64,000 bases of DNA, from assembly GCF_032193765.1 (NCBI RefSeq), contig NZ_JAVBIJ010000001.1:1-64000 (forward strand). The letters are read 5' to 3'. The position numbers were made by a program, and so were the translations under genes. The stretch is from Rhodoferax potami (GTDB lineage: Bacteria; Pseudomonadota; Gammaproteobacteria; Burkholderiales; Burkholderiaceae_C). Each line of letters opens with the position of its first letter. The first letter of the stretch is position 1. Shown here in pieces: positions 46,955-56,015 of the stretch. A model generated the notes under the pieces. The model worked only from the letters and a program-made list of their open reading frames with translations, made no database searches and was not told the DNA's origin.

Positions 46955-48715
46955 ATGGCAAACGCAGCCGCACGTCCGATGTCGGCAGAAGAGAAGAAAG
47001 TTATCTTCGCTTCGTCGCTCGGTACCGTTTTCGAGTGGTACGACTTTTACCTGTACGGTTCTTTGGCAGCCATCATTGCCAAACAGTTCTTCAGCGGACT
47101 GGACGAGGGCTCCGCTTTCATCTTTGCGCTGTTGGCGTTTGCCGCCGGCTTTATCGTGCGTCCTTTCGGCGCGCTGGTATTCGGCCGTTTGGGCGACATG
47201 ATCGGCCGCAAGTACACCTTCCTGGTGACCATCCTGATCATGGGCTTGTCCACCTTCATCGTGGGCTTGCTGCCTAACTACGCCGCCATCGGTGTAGCCG
47301 CTCCCGTCATCCTGATCATCTTGCGCTTGCTGCAAGGTCTGGCCTTGGGTGGTGAGTACGGTGGCGCAGCGACTTACGTTGCTGAGCACGCACCCCACGG
47401 CAAGCGTGGTGAATACACCGCTTGGATCCAAACCACTGCGACTCTGGGCCTGTTCCTGTCGTTGATGGTGATCTTGGGTACCCGCACTGCCATCGGCGAA
47501 GAAGCCTTTGCAGACTGGGGCTGGCGCGTTCCGTTCCTGGTGTCCGTGATCATGCTCGGTATTTCGGTCTACATCCGTTTGAGCATGAACGAGTCGCCTG
47601 CCTTCCAGAAAATGAAGTCTGAAGGCAAGACCTCCAAGGCTCCTCTCTCTGAGTCGTTCGGCCAGTGGAAAAACCTGAAGATCGTGATCTTGGCCCTGAT
47701 CGGCTTGGTCATGGGTCAGGCCGTGGTCTGGTACACAGGCCAGTTCTATGCGCTGTTCTTCTTGACACAAGCGCTGAAGGTGGACGGCCCGACTGCCAAC
47801 ATCATGGTGGCGATCTCTTTGATCATTGCGACCCCGTTCTTCATTGTGTTCGGTTCCTTGTCTGACAAGATCGGCCGCAAGAAGATCATCCTGGCAGGTT
47901 GCTTGTTGGGTGCTCTGTCGTACTTCCCCGTGTTCAAGATGTTGACCGAAGCGGCCAACCCTGACCTCGCCAAGGCACAAGCCAATGCGCAAGTGACCGT
48001 GACTGCTGACCCTGCGGAATGTTCTTTCCAGTTCAACCCCACAGGTACCAAAAAGTTCACAACGACTTGCGACATTGCCAAGCAACGTTTGGCCAGCGCC
48101 TCTGTGTCGTATGAAAACGTAGTGGCTCCCGCCGGTACACCTGCCATCATCAAGGTGGGCGAGACTGTGGTGAACGTCAAGTACAGCGCTGAAGACGTCG
48201 CTGCCGCCAAGGCCAAAGCCGAAGCCAAACTGGCTGAGTTGTCTGCTGCTAGCCCAGCGGATGAAAAAGCGGTGGCTGCTGCCAAGAAGTCTGTCGCTGA
48301 CCTGAGCAACGAAAAGACCGCTGGTGCTACTCTGTTGAGCTCCAACCTGGCTGCTGCTTTGAAGGCCGCTGGCTACCCCGCCAAGGCTGACATGGCCAAG
48401 TTCGACAAGGTCAAGGTCGTGATGATCCTTACCTACCTGGTGATTTTGGTCACCATGGTGTACGGCCCCATTGCCGCGATGCTGGTCGAAATGTTCCCGA
48501 CCCGTATCCGTTACACCTCCATGAGCTTGCCTTACCACATCGGTAACGGCTGGTTCGGTGGCCTGATGCCTACGACCGCCTTTGCGATCGTGGCCCAGAC
48601 CGGTAACATGTACAACGGTTTGTGGTATCCGATCATCATCGCCTCTGCGACCTTCGTCATTGGCTTATTGTTTGTGAAAGAAACCAAAGACGTCGATATC
48701 TACGCAGACGACTGA
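46955..48715 (+). CDS. MHS-family MFS transporter with a large periplasmic insert
   Basis: A 586-residue major facilitator protein. SLGTVFEWYDFYLYGSLAAI, RPFGALVFGRLGDMIGRKY and LALGGEYGGAATYVAEHAP place it in the metabolite:H+ symporter group (relatives carry organic acids, proline, betaine or shikimate). The group is usually 430-450 residues. The surplus is residues about 330-486, between predicted TM9 and TM10, a periplasmic loop by topology, with two Cys (AECSFQF, TTTCDIA) and an Ala-Lys-rich helical part (AAAKAKAEAKLAEL). I start at ATG 46955, after TTGGAGAC; a TTG 12 bp earlier is in frame. A strong terminator follows. Confidence 0.9.
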   Translation: MANAAARPMSAEEKKVIFASSLGTVFEWYDFYLYGSLAAIIAKQFFSGLDEGSAFIFALLAFAAGFIVRPFGALVFGRLGDMIGRKYTFLVTILIMGLSTFIVGLLPNYAAIGVAAPVILIILRLLQGLALGGEYGGAATYVAEHAPHGKRGEYTAWIQTTATLGLFLSLMVILGTRTAIGEEAFADWGWRVPFLVSVIMLGISVYIRLSMNESPAFQKMKSEGKTSKAPLSESFGQWKNLKIVILALIGLVMGQAVVWYTGQFYALFFLTQALKVDGPTANIMVAISLIIATPFFIVFGSLSDKIGRKKIILAGCLLGALSYFPVFKMLTEAANPDLAKAQANAQVTVTADPAECSFQFNPTGTKKFTTTCDIAKQRLASASVSYENVVAPAGTPAIIKVGETVVNVKYSAEDVAAAKAKAEAKLAELSAASPADEKAVAAAKKSVADLSNEKTAGATLLSSNLAAALKAAGYPAKADMAKFDKVKVVMILTYLVILVTMVYGPIAAMLVEMFPTRIRYTSMSLPYHIGNGWFGGLMPTTAFAIVAQTGNMYNGLWYPIIIASATFVIGLLFVKETKDVDIYADD

Positions 48716-48739
48716 TCGGCTTCAAGTAGTGAGTGAGCG

Positions 48740-48798
48740 CCCCGGCGGGAGAAGCCGGGGCAATTTCCAAGCTCTCCGCTCCGGAGGGCTTTTTTTTT
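48740..48798 (+). terminator. Rho-independent terminator after the MFS gene
   Basis: A first hairpin CCCCGGC (48740-48746) with GCCGGGG (48754-48760) is followed by GCTCTCC (48771-48777) with GGAGGGC (48783-48789) around the loop GCTCC, then nine T residues (48790-48798). The second stem with its T run is the terminator proper. Confidence 0.9.
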
Positions 48799-48810
48799 GA
48801 AAGAAATGGT

Positions 48811-48984
48811 ATGTGGAAATTAGCGGTAGGTTTTGCATTGTTTGCCGGTCTAGGGCTGTACATGATCAGCACCGGCGGTGACATCGACATGGGTGGCGAG
48901 AAGCACGGTGCAGACGCGATGCACTCCGAGGCTCCCGCACCTGCGGCCTCTGCGGCAGCACCTGCCGCAAGCGAAGCGAAGTAA
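48811..48984 (+). CDS. Small single-pass membrane protein, 57 aa
   Basis: The peptide starts MWKLAVGFALFAGLGLYMIS, one membrane segment, and continues as a polar tail with an Ala-Pro-rich end (EAPAPAASAAAPAASEAK). The family is not recognised. Its ATG lies only 12 bp after the T run of the terminator of the MFS gene, and another terminator follows its stop, so it may be read from leak-through. No strong ribosome site is visible. The frame is open upstream through the terminator, but that would be improbable as coding sequence. Confidence 0.6.
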   Translation: MWKLAVGFALFAGLGLYMISTGGDIDMGGEKHGADAMHSEAPAPAASAAAPAASEAK

Positions 48985-49009
48985 ATTTCGCCTGGCTAGG
49001 GAAAACGAG

Positions 49010-49031
49010 GGGGCCTGTGGGCCCCTTTTTT
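49010..49031 (+). terminator. Rho-independent terminator
   Basis: GGGGCC (49010-49015) pairs with GGCCCC (49020-49025) around TGTG, followed by six T residues (49026-49031). It ends the transcript of the small membrane protein. Confidence 0.88.
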
Positions 49032-49068
49032 ATGGGAATTCAAGGGCGGAGTCCTAGAATTCCGATCT

Positions 49069-49563
49069 ATGAAATTCACAAAAACAGACGTTGGACAAGC
49101 CGCTTTTAAAGAAAGGTCGCCGCTTTTTTCTGCGCGGCAGCGATCTGCTTTCATTCTGTTTGATGGTCAAAAAACGGCTGATCAAGTCTTGCAGGCCACT
49201 GCAGGCATGGGCCTGGTGGCTGGTGATATTGATTACATGGTGGCGCAAGGCTTTTTGGCGCCTACTCAGGCGACGCCAGCAACGGCTTTGCCGGTGGCTG
49301 CCTCTGCCCCATTGATAGAGCAGGCAGAAGACGCGGCCCTGGCGGTCGTGCCCGTGAGTAACCGGACGCCGCAGGAGCGCTACAGCGATGCCAAACCCAT
49401 TGCCACCCAGATCACTGCCAGTCTGGGCCTGCGGGGTTTCATGCTCAACCTGTCGGTCGAATCGGCGGCCGGTTTTGATGACTTGTTGGCCCTGCTGCCC
49501 AAGATCCAGAACGCCGCGGGTGTAAAGGCCTGCCGCGAGCTGGAGCGTGCCCTGAAAGGGTAA
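49069..49563 (+). CDS. Hypothetical protein, 164 aa
   Basis: Family not recognised. The first 70 residues look like a small helical or winged-helix unit (RSAFILFDGQKTADQVLQAT, IDYMVAQGFLAP). A Pro-Ala-rich linker (TQATPATALPVAASAP) leads to a C-terminal helical part (ASLGLRGFMLNLSVESAAGF, KIQNAAGVKACRELERAL). No signal or membrane segment. It precedes the double uvrA gene by 69 bp in the same direction. Confidence 0.75.
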   Translation: MKFTKTDVGQAAFKERSPLFSARQRSAFILFDGQKTADQVLQATAGMGLVAGDIDYMVAQGFLAPTQATPATALPVAASAPLIEQAEDAALAVVPVSNRTPQERYSDAKPIATQITASLGLRGFMLNLSVESAAGFDDLLALLPKIQNAAGVKACRELERALKG

Positions 49564-49632
49564 AGCCACAGGCCCCCCGTAGGGCGGGGAAAGCTCCCTA
49601 GAATGTCTCTCCCCACCTAGAGAGCATTCATC

Positions 49633-52600
49633 ATGACCCAGGGCACCATCCGCATTCGCGGAGCGCGACAGCACAATCTCAAGAACCTTGATCTGGACAT
49701 CCGCACAGGTGAACTGACCGTGGTCACCGGGCCCAGCGGGTCGGGGAAATCCAGCCTGGTGTTTGACACGCTGTACGCCGAGGGCCAGCGCCGCTACGTG
49801 GAAACCTTCAGCGCCTATGCGCGCCAGTTTCTGGACCGCATGGACAAGCCGGCCGTCGACAAGGTGGAGGGTGTGCCCCCTGCGATTGCGATTGACCAGA
49901 CCAACCCGGTGCGCTCGAGCCGGTCGACCGTGGGCACGATGACGGAGCTCAACGACCACCTCAAGCTCTTGTTTTCCCGCGCGGGCAGCCTGTTTGACAA
50001 AGACACTGCGCAGCCGGTCCAGCACGACACCCCCGAGACGATTTACACCACGCTACTGCAGCGCGCTGCTGCCGAGGGCAACCCGCGCCTGGTGCTGACC
50101 TTTCCTGTAGAGCTACCGGGCAACGCCACCCCTGACGAAGTAACCCAGTGGCTGAGTGCCAGCGGCTTCACGCGGGTGCAGGCGGAGCGCGAGGTGTCGA
50201 CCGTCAATGGCGTGCGCAAAGTGCTGGATGTGGTGGCAGACCGCTTCCGCATCGATGGGGTGGAAAAAGCGCGTGTGCTGGAAGCCATTGAGACCTCACT
50301 AAAGCGCGGCAGCGGGCGTTTGAATGCTTATGTATTAAAAGAGTCTGTAGCCCAGGTGGATAGTGTGCAAGCTGCTCCTAAAATCATAGCAAATACAGCC
50401 CCTGAAATCTGGCGCTTCTCGACTGGTCTGCATTGTCCGCAAAGCGATATTCGCTATACCGACCCGATTGCGTCGATGTTCAGCTTCAACTCAGCGGTGG
50501 GCGCCTGCGACGCATGCCGCGGCTTCGGGCGGGTGGTGGGGGTGGACTATGGCTTGGTCATTCCTAACGACAAACTCACCCTGCGTGCTGGTGCGGTCAA
50601 ACCGATGCAAACGCCCGCATGGCAAGAGTGCCAGGACGACCTGATGCGCCACGCCGAAGCCAGCGGCATACCGCGCGACACGCCTTGGTACAAGCTGACG
50701 CAAGAGCAAAAAAACTGGGTGCTCAAGGGCTCGCCCAATTGGAACGGCAAGTGGAACCAGCACTGGTTCGGTGTGGACCGGTTCTTTGAATACCTGGAGA
50801 CCAAGGCCTACAAGATGCACATCCGGGTGCTCTTGTCCAAATACCGCAGCTACACCACCTGCCCGACTTGCAATGGATCCCGCCTGAAAACCGAGAGCCT
50901 GCTCTGGCGCATTGGCACCAAAGAGCAAGCCGACATGGCGCTGGACCCGGCCAAGCGGTTCATGCCCAAGGGTGTGAAGTGGTCGCGTGAGCAACTCGAG
51001 GCTCTGCCTGGTTTGTCCTTGCACGACTTTATGTTGATGCCGCTGGACCGGCTCAAGCGATTTTTTGATGCGCTGCAATCCGATCTGGGCATCTTCAGTG
51101 GGGCGGTCTCCTCGGAGCAAACCTCCAATACACCCACAGCCTCAGAGGCCGAGCACAAAACCCTCAAGCTCTTGTTCGAAGAGGTCGGTACCCGCCTCAA
51201 ATACCTGTGCGACGTGGGCATCGGCTACCTCACGCTGGACCGCCAGAGCCGCACACTGAGTGGAGGCGAGGTGCAGCGCATCAACCTCACCACCGCGCTG
51301 GGCACCTCGCTGGTGAACACCCTATTCGTGTTGGATGAACCCAGCATCGGACTGCACCCGCGAGACATGAACCGCATCATCGTGGCCATGCAGCGCCTGC
51401 GCGATGCCGGCAACACGCTGGTGGTGGTGGAGCATGACCCTGCAGTGATGCTGGCGGCAGACCGCATGATCGACATGGGCCCCGGCCCGGGTGAAAAGGG
51501 CGGCCAGATCGTGTTTGACGGCACCACCGAAGCGCTGAAGGGCGCAGACACCATGACCGGCGCTTACCTGGGCGGCCGCAAGCAGGTGGGCATGGGCTTC
51601 AAGCGCATGGTCGCACCCAACCACCCGCGCCTGATTCTGGAAGGTGTCACCGAGCACAACCTCAAAAATGTGTCGGTGGAGATTCCGCTGCAGCGCCTCG
51701 TGTGCGTCACCGGGGTCTCCGGTTCCGGCAAATCCACGCTGATTCAAGACGTGCTGGCTCCCGCTTTGTTGCGCCACTTCGGCAAAGCCACCGAAACACC
51801 AGGCGCCCACACCAGCCTGCTGGGTGCGGAGCAGCTCAGCGACATGGTGTTTGTGGACCAGTCGCCCATTGGTAAAACGGCACGCTCCAACCCGGTGAGC
51901 TATGTGGGCGCGTGGGACGCGATCCGCGAGTTGTTTGCGGGCGCTGCCTTGTCCAAGGAGCGCAGCTATACCGCCGCCAAGTTCAGCTTCAACAGCGGCG
52001 ATGGCCGCTGCCCCACCTGCGGCGGCTCGGGCTTTGAGCACGTTGAAATGCAGTTCCTGAGCGACGTGTACTTGCGTTGCCCGGATTGCGATGGCAAGCG
52101 TTACCGCCCCGAGATTCTGGAAGTGACGATTGAGCGCAAGGGCCGTAATGTCAATGTGGCCGATGTGCTGGGGCTCACCGTGAGCGAAGCCGCGGACTTG
52201 TTCAGCGCCGACCGCGAAGTCATCCGCGTGCTGCAACCCATTGTGGATGTGGGGTTGGAATATGTGAAGCTGGGCCAGCCTGTGCCCACGCTGTCGGGTG
52301 GTGAGGCGCAACGACTCAAGCTCGCAGGCTTTCTGGCCGAAGCGGCCAAAAGCGCTAGCTCCAGCAAGCAGTTCCTTGCGCGCAAGGGCTCGCTCTTCAT
52401 GCTGGACGAGCCGACCACCGGCCTGCACTTTGAAGACATTGCCAAGCTCATGCGCGCCTTGCGCAAGTTGCTGGACGCCGGGCATTCCCTGGTGGTGATT
52501 GAGCACAACCTGGATGTGATTCGCGCCTCGGACTGGTTGATTGATCTCGGCCCCGAGGGCGGGGATGCGGGCGGCCAGGTGGTAGCGTATGGCACGCCGG

Positions 52601-55600
52601 AAGACCTGTTGTTGCATGCCACATCGCACACGGGTAAGGCGTTGCGGGAATACGCGGCTTCGATGGGAGTGGTGCATGAGGTGGCGGAGTCTTCGGCTAC
52701 GTTTACTTCTGTTGCTGCGGCGGACGGGCTCACGCCGGGCGCCTCATACGCTCGCGCTGCGAGCTCGAAATCGGCTTCCGGCGCGAGCCCATCCGCCTCC
52801 GGGGCGGGCGTGGTCGACACGTCGAAATCCATTCGTATCGTCAATGCGAAGGAGCACAACCTCAAGTCTTTGTCGGTGGATATTCCGCGCGGCAAGTTCA
52901 GCGTGGTCACTGGCGTGTCCGGGTCCGGTAAATCGACGCTGGCGTTCGACATCCTGTTCAACGAAGGGCAGCGGCGTTACCTCGAATCTTTGAATGCCTA
53001 TGCACGTTCCATCGTGCAACCTGCAGGTCGCCCTGAGGTGGATGCGGTGTATGGCATTCCACCCACGGTGGCGATTGAGCAGCGGCTCTCGCGCGGCGGG
53101 CGCAAATCCACGGTAGGTACCACTACCGAGGTGTGGCACTTCCTGCGCTTGCTTTATGTGAAGCTGGGCACTCAGCATTGCTTCAAAGACGGTGCGGCCG
53201 TGGAGCCGCAGTCCGCAGACAGCATTGCGGCCCAGTTGCTCAAGAACTACCGCGGCCAGCACATCGGCCTGTTGGCACCACTGGTGCAGGGGCGCAAGGG
53301 CGTGTACACCGAGTTGGCCGACTGGGCGCGACCCAAGGGTTTCACGCACCTGCGGGTGGACGGCAACTTTTTGCCCACCAGCGGTTTCCCGCGGATTGAC
53401 CGTTTCAAGGAACACAACATTGAGCTGCCCGTGGCCAGCCTGGACGTGACCCCTGCCAACGAGTCCGCGCTGCGCACCGCGCTGGCGGACGCGCTCACCC
53501 ACGGCAAGGGCGTGGTCTATGTGCTGAGCGACATTGGCAGCTTGCGGGAGGTGATGGCTGCCGGTGAGTCGGCTGCAGGCGTAGGCAAGGTGCAGGTGTT
53601 TTCTACCAAGCGCGCTTGCCCGGTGTGCGCGACCTCGTATGCCGAGCTGGACCCGCGCTTGTTCTCGTACAACAGCAAACACGGCTGGTGCCCGGACTGC
53701 GTAGGCACCGGCGTGGCGCTCACCAAAGAGCAGCGCAAGGTGTTTGACGACTCGGTCAAGGACGATGACAACAAGGGCCGCGAGCAGACCTTTGCCGAGG
53801 CCGACATCGAAGACCTGCACGACAAAGCCTGCTCCACTTGCAACGGCACGCGCCTGAATGCCACGGCGCGCAATGTCAAATTTGCGGGTGTGGGCATCAC
53901 CGACATTGCACGTCTCAGCGTGACCGATGTGCGCCAGTGGGTGCAGACCCTGCAAGTGGCCGGCGGCATGACGACCCGCGAGGGCGATATCGCCCGCGAT
54001 CTGGTGCCGGAGATTCGCAGCCGCCTCGAGTTCTTGGAAGAGGTGGGCTTAGGCTACCTCACGCTGGATCGCGGTGCGCCCACACTGAGTGGCGGTGAGG
54101 CACAGCGCATCCGCCTCGCAGCGCAGCTGGGTAGCAACCTGCAAGGTGTTTGCTACGTGCTGGATGAGCCAACCATTGGCTTGCACGCACGCGACAACAA
54201 AATCCTGTTGGGTGCCTTGCAGTCTTTAAGCGACAAGGGCAACACGCTGGTCGTGGTGGAACACGACGAAGACACCATCCGCCATGCGGACCACATCATC
54301 GACATCGGGCCGAGCGCGGGTAAACGCGGTGGTCGCTTGGTGGCGCAGGGCTCCATTGCGGATGTGCAGAAGGCGCCTGAGTCGCAGACAGGGCGGTATT
54401 TGTTGCATGCGATGAAGCACCCCTTGGCGTTGCGTCGTGGCATGGTGTCGTTTGCGGAGACATTGGCGCTGGACGCGGCGGAGGCGCTTACGCCGGGCGC
54501 CTCATACGCTCGCGATGCGAGCTCGAAATCGGCTTCCGGCGCAAGCACCTCCACCGCGAGTGCGGGTAAGCCAGCCAAAAAACTCAGTGCCAAAGCACAG
54601 AAAGCCGCTGTGGAGGCGGCGCGCATCCTCGACAGCGCAGCCGCCAATACGGAGCTAGCAGAACGCACCAAAGTTGCCGCCGAATACGCCGCATTAGCCG
54701 ACCGTCGTACCGCCCAAATGTCCGTCGCAGCCGCGGGTAGCCCGGCAGCGGGTGACGATTTGGAGCTCGCAAAGCGAGTGGTTGAGGAGCCCGGTGCCGG
54801 GCTACCAATGGCGGGTTCAGCAACTACAGCCGCAACGTACAAACCAAAAATCGACTGGCTCACAGTCCACAACGCCACCATGCACAACCTGCAAGGTGTG
54901 ACCGCCCATGTGCCACTCAAACGCCTGGTGGCCATCACCGGCGTTAGCGGTTCCGGTAAATCCACCCTGGCGCGTGACGTGTTGCTGGCCAACGTGCAAA
55001 CCGCCGTGCAAAAGCGCAGCACCAAAGCCGGTCGCGATGCCTTGGAGGCCGGTGAAAAAATCGACTGGCTCGGCTGCGAAGGCGTGACCGGCTATGAGTC
55101 CATAGACCGCGTGCTCGAAGTGGACCAAACGCCCATCGGCAAAACACCACGCTCCTGCCCGGCCACCTATATCGGCTTCTGGGACACCATCCGCAAACTG
55201 TTTGCCGACACGCTGGAAGCCAAGGCGCGCGGCTATGCGGCCAACCGCTTCAGCTTCAACACCGGCGAAGGTCGCTGCCCGAGCTGCGAAGGGCAGGGCA
55301 TGCGCACCATCGGCATGAGCTTCCTGCCGGATGTCAAAGTGGTGTGCGAAACCTGCAAGGGTGCGCGCTTCAACCCGGAAACGCTGGCAGTCACCTGGCG
55401 CGGCAAAAACATCGGCGACGTGCTGCAGATGGAAGTGGACGAAGCGGTCGATTTCTTCGCGGCCATGCCAGTCATTGCCCACCCTCTGCAGCTGCTCAAA
55501 GACGTGGGCCTGGGCTACCTCACGCTGGGACAGCCGTCACCCACATTGAGTGGCGGCGAGGCACAGCGCATCAAGCTGGTCACCGAACTCAGCAAGGTGC

Positions 55601-55911
55601 GCGACGACGTGGGCAAGCGCGGCAACAAAGTGCCGCACACGCTCTACGTGCTGGACGAGCCTACTGTTGGCCTCCACATGGCTGATGTGGAAAAGCTCAT
55701 CCATGTACTGCACCGCCTGGTCAACGGCGGCCACAGCGTGGTGGTGATTGAGCATGACCTTGATGTGATCGCCGAAGCCGACTGGGTGCTGGACCTTGGG
55801 CCTGAGGGCGGCAACGGCGGTGGCCGCGTGGTGGCCGCCACCACGCCGGAGGACGTGGTCAAGCTGGGTACGCACACCGGCAAGGCGTTGGAGGCAGTGC
55901 TCTCTCGCTGA
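49633..55911 (+). CDS. uvrA: Double-length UvrA excinuclease subunit (four ABC ATPase modules)
   Basis: A 2092-residue protein, twice the usual 940. Four P-loops lie near residues 32, 695, 1094 and 1769 (GPSGSGKSS once, GVSGSGKST three times). Four LSGGE signatures with following Walker B (LDEPSIGLH, LDEPTTGLH, LDEPTIGLH, LDEPTVGLH) lie near 542, 886, 1485 and 1971. Zinc pairs such as CPTC..CPDC, CPVC..CPDC and CPSC..CETC are kept. It equals a UvrA dimer in one chain, a form I recall from other Burkholderiales; the classical UvrA should exist elsewhere. Linkers at about 230-256, 1030-1055, 1616-1640 and 1702-1725 are encoded by palindromic repeats. It probably recognises DNA damage; whether it serves nucleotide excision repair is not known. 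Confidence 0.93.
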   Translation: MTQGTIRIRGARQHNLKNLDLDIRTGELTVVTGPSGSGKSSLVFDTLYAEGQRRYVETFSAYARQFLDRMDKPAVDKVEGVPPAIAIDQTNPVRSSRSTVGTMTELNDHLKLLFSRAGSLFDKDTAQPVQHDTPETIYTTLLQRAAAEGNPRLVLTFPVELPGNATPDEVTQWLSASGFTRVQAEREVSTVNGVRKVLDVVADRFRIDGVEKARVLEAIETSLKRGSGRLNAYVLKESVAQVDSVQAAPKIIANTAPEIWRFSTGLHCPQSDIRYTDPIASMFSFNSAVGACDACRGFGRVVGVDYGLVIPNDKLTLRAGAVKPMQTPAWQECQDDLMRHAEASGIPRDTPWYKLTQEQKNWVLKGSPNWNGKWNQHWFGVDRFFEYLETKAYKMHIRVLLSKYRSYTTCPTCNGSRLKTESLLWRIGTKEQADMALDPAKRFMPKGVKWSREQLEALPGLSLHDFMLMPLDRLKRFFDALQSDLGIFSGAVSSEQTSNTPTASEAEHKTLKLLFEEVGTRLKYLCDVGIGYLTLDRQSRTLSGGEVQRINLTTALGTSLVNTLFVLDEPSIGLHPRDMNRIIVAMQRLRDAGNTLVVVEHDPAVMLAADRMIDMGPGPGEKGGQIVFDGTTEALKGADTMTGAYLGGRKQVGMGFKRMVAPNHPRLILEGVTEHNLKNVSVEIPLQRLVCVTGVSGSGKSTLIQDVLAPALLRHFGKATETPGAHTSLLGAEQLSDMVFVDQSPIGKTARSNPVSYVGAWDAIRELFAGAALSKERSYTAAKFSFNSGDGRCPTCGGSGFEHVEMQFLSDVYLRCPDCDGKRYRPEILEVTIERKGRNVNVADVLGLTVSEAADLFSADREVIRVLQPIVDVGLEYVKLGQPVPTLSGGEAQRLKLAGFLAEAAKSASSSKQFLARKGSLFMLDEPTTGLHFEDIAKLMRALRKLLDAGHSLVVIEHNLDVIRASDWLIDLGPEGGDAGGQVVAYGTPEDLLLHATSHTGKALREYAASMGVVHEVAESSATFTSVAAADGLTPGASYARAASSKSASGASPSASGAGVVDTSKSIRIVNAKEHNLKSLSVDIPRGKFSVVTGVSGSGKSTLAFDILFNEGQRRYLESLNAYARSIVQPAGRPEVDAVYGIPPTVAIEQRLSRGGRKSTVGTTTEVWHFLRLLYVKLGTQHCFKDGAAVEPQSADSIAAQLLKNYRGQHIGLLAPLVQGRKGVYTELADWARPKGFTHLRVDGNFLPTSGFPRIDRFKEHNIELPVASLDVTPANESALRTALADALTHGKGVVYVLSDIGSLREVMAAGESAAGVGKVQVFSTKRACPVCATSYAELDPRLFSYNSKHGWCPDCVGTGVALTKEQRKVFDDSVKDDDNKGREQTFAEADIEDLHDKACSTCNGTRLNATARNVKFAGVGITDIARLSVTDVRQWVQTLQVAGGMTTREGDIARDLVPEIRSRLEFLEEVGLGYLTLDRGAPTLSGGEAQRIRLAAQLGSNLQGVCYVLDEPTIGLHARDNKILLGALQSLSDKGNTLVVVEHDEDTIRHADHIIDIGPSAGKRGGRLVAQGSIADVQKAPESQTGRYLLHAMKHPLALRRGMVSFAETLALDAAEALTPGASYARDASSKSASGASTSTASAGKPAKKLSAKAQKAAVEAARILDSAAANTELAERTKVAAEYAALADRRTAQMSVAAAGSPAAGDDLELAKRVVEEPGAGLPMAGSATTAATYKPKIDWLTVHNATMHNLQGVTAHVPLKRLVAITGVSGSGKSTLARDVLLANVQTAVQKRSTKAGRDALEAGEKIDWLGCEGVTGYESIDRVLEVDQTPIGKTPRSCPATYIGFWDTIRKLFADTLEAKARGYAANRFSFNTGEGRCPSCEGQGMRTIGMSFLPDVKVVCETCKGARFNPETLAVTWRGKNIGDVLQMEVDEAVDFFAAMPVIAHPLQLLKDVGLGYLTLGQPSPTLSGGEAQRIKLVTELSKVRDDVGKRGNKVPHTLYVLDEPTVGLHMADVEKLIHVLHRLVNGGHSVVVIEHDLDVIAEADWVLDLGPEGGNGGGRVVAATTPEDVVKLGTHTGKALEAVLSR
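50322..50400 (-). repeat. Dispersed GATAGCTGC-type repeat, in frame in uvrA
   Basis: The minus strand reads ATTTGCTATGATTTTAGGAG, CAGCTTGCACACTATCC and CCTGGGCTACAG. The patch is clearly AT-richer than its surroundings and encodes residues about 230-256 (VQAAPKIIANTA), in the first ATPase module before the zinc region. Confidence 0.65.
52720..52796 (-). repeat. Palindromic element U1, in frame in uvrA (linker between halves)
   Basis: Outer arms 52720-52738 and 52778-52796 are complementary at 17 of 19 positions. The centre is GCTCGC-GCT-GCGAGC (52750-52764). Bases 52732-52788 match 54490-54546 at 55 of 57 positions. It encodes TPGASYARAASSKSASGAS. Confidence 0.92.
54478..54552 (-). repeat. 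Palindromic element U2, in frame in uvrA
   Basis: Left arm 54478-54496 and right arm from 54536 are complementary over about 17 bp with two mismatches, but differ from the arms of U1. The centre is GCTCGC-GAT-GCGAGC (54508-54522). It encodes TPGASYARDASSKSASGAS in the same phase as U1. Confidence 0.92.
54736..54806 (+). repeat. Palindromic element U3, in frame in uvrA, opposite orientation
   Basis: Outer arms 54736-54752 and 54790-54806 are complementary at 16 of 17 positions. The centre is CTCGC-AAA-GCGAG (54766-54778). The inner part GATTTGGAGCTCGC matches the minus strand of U1/U2 (GATTTCGAGCTCGC), and TGAGGAGCCCGG matches TGAGGCGCCCGG, so it is the same family reversed. Confidence 0.85.
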
Positions 55912-56015
55912 CGACGTGCATCCTGCTGACAATGGGTAACAACATGGTGACCCAAGGTCAGCAGGTACAGGCCTACACTGGAGATACAAATGTTGTCGAA
56001 GAAAGAAGGTTTCTC

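Noticed and set aside
46886..48538. 550-residue antisense frame opposite the MFS gene
   Set aside because: Composition (His, Gln, Asp rich) is typical of antisense reading of a transporter gene.
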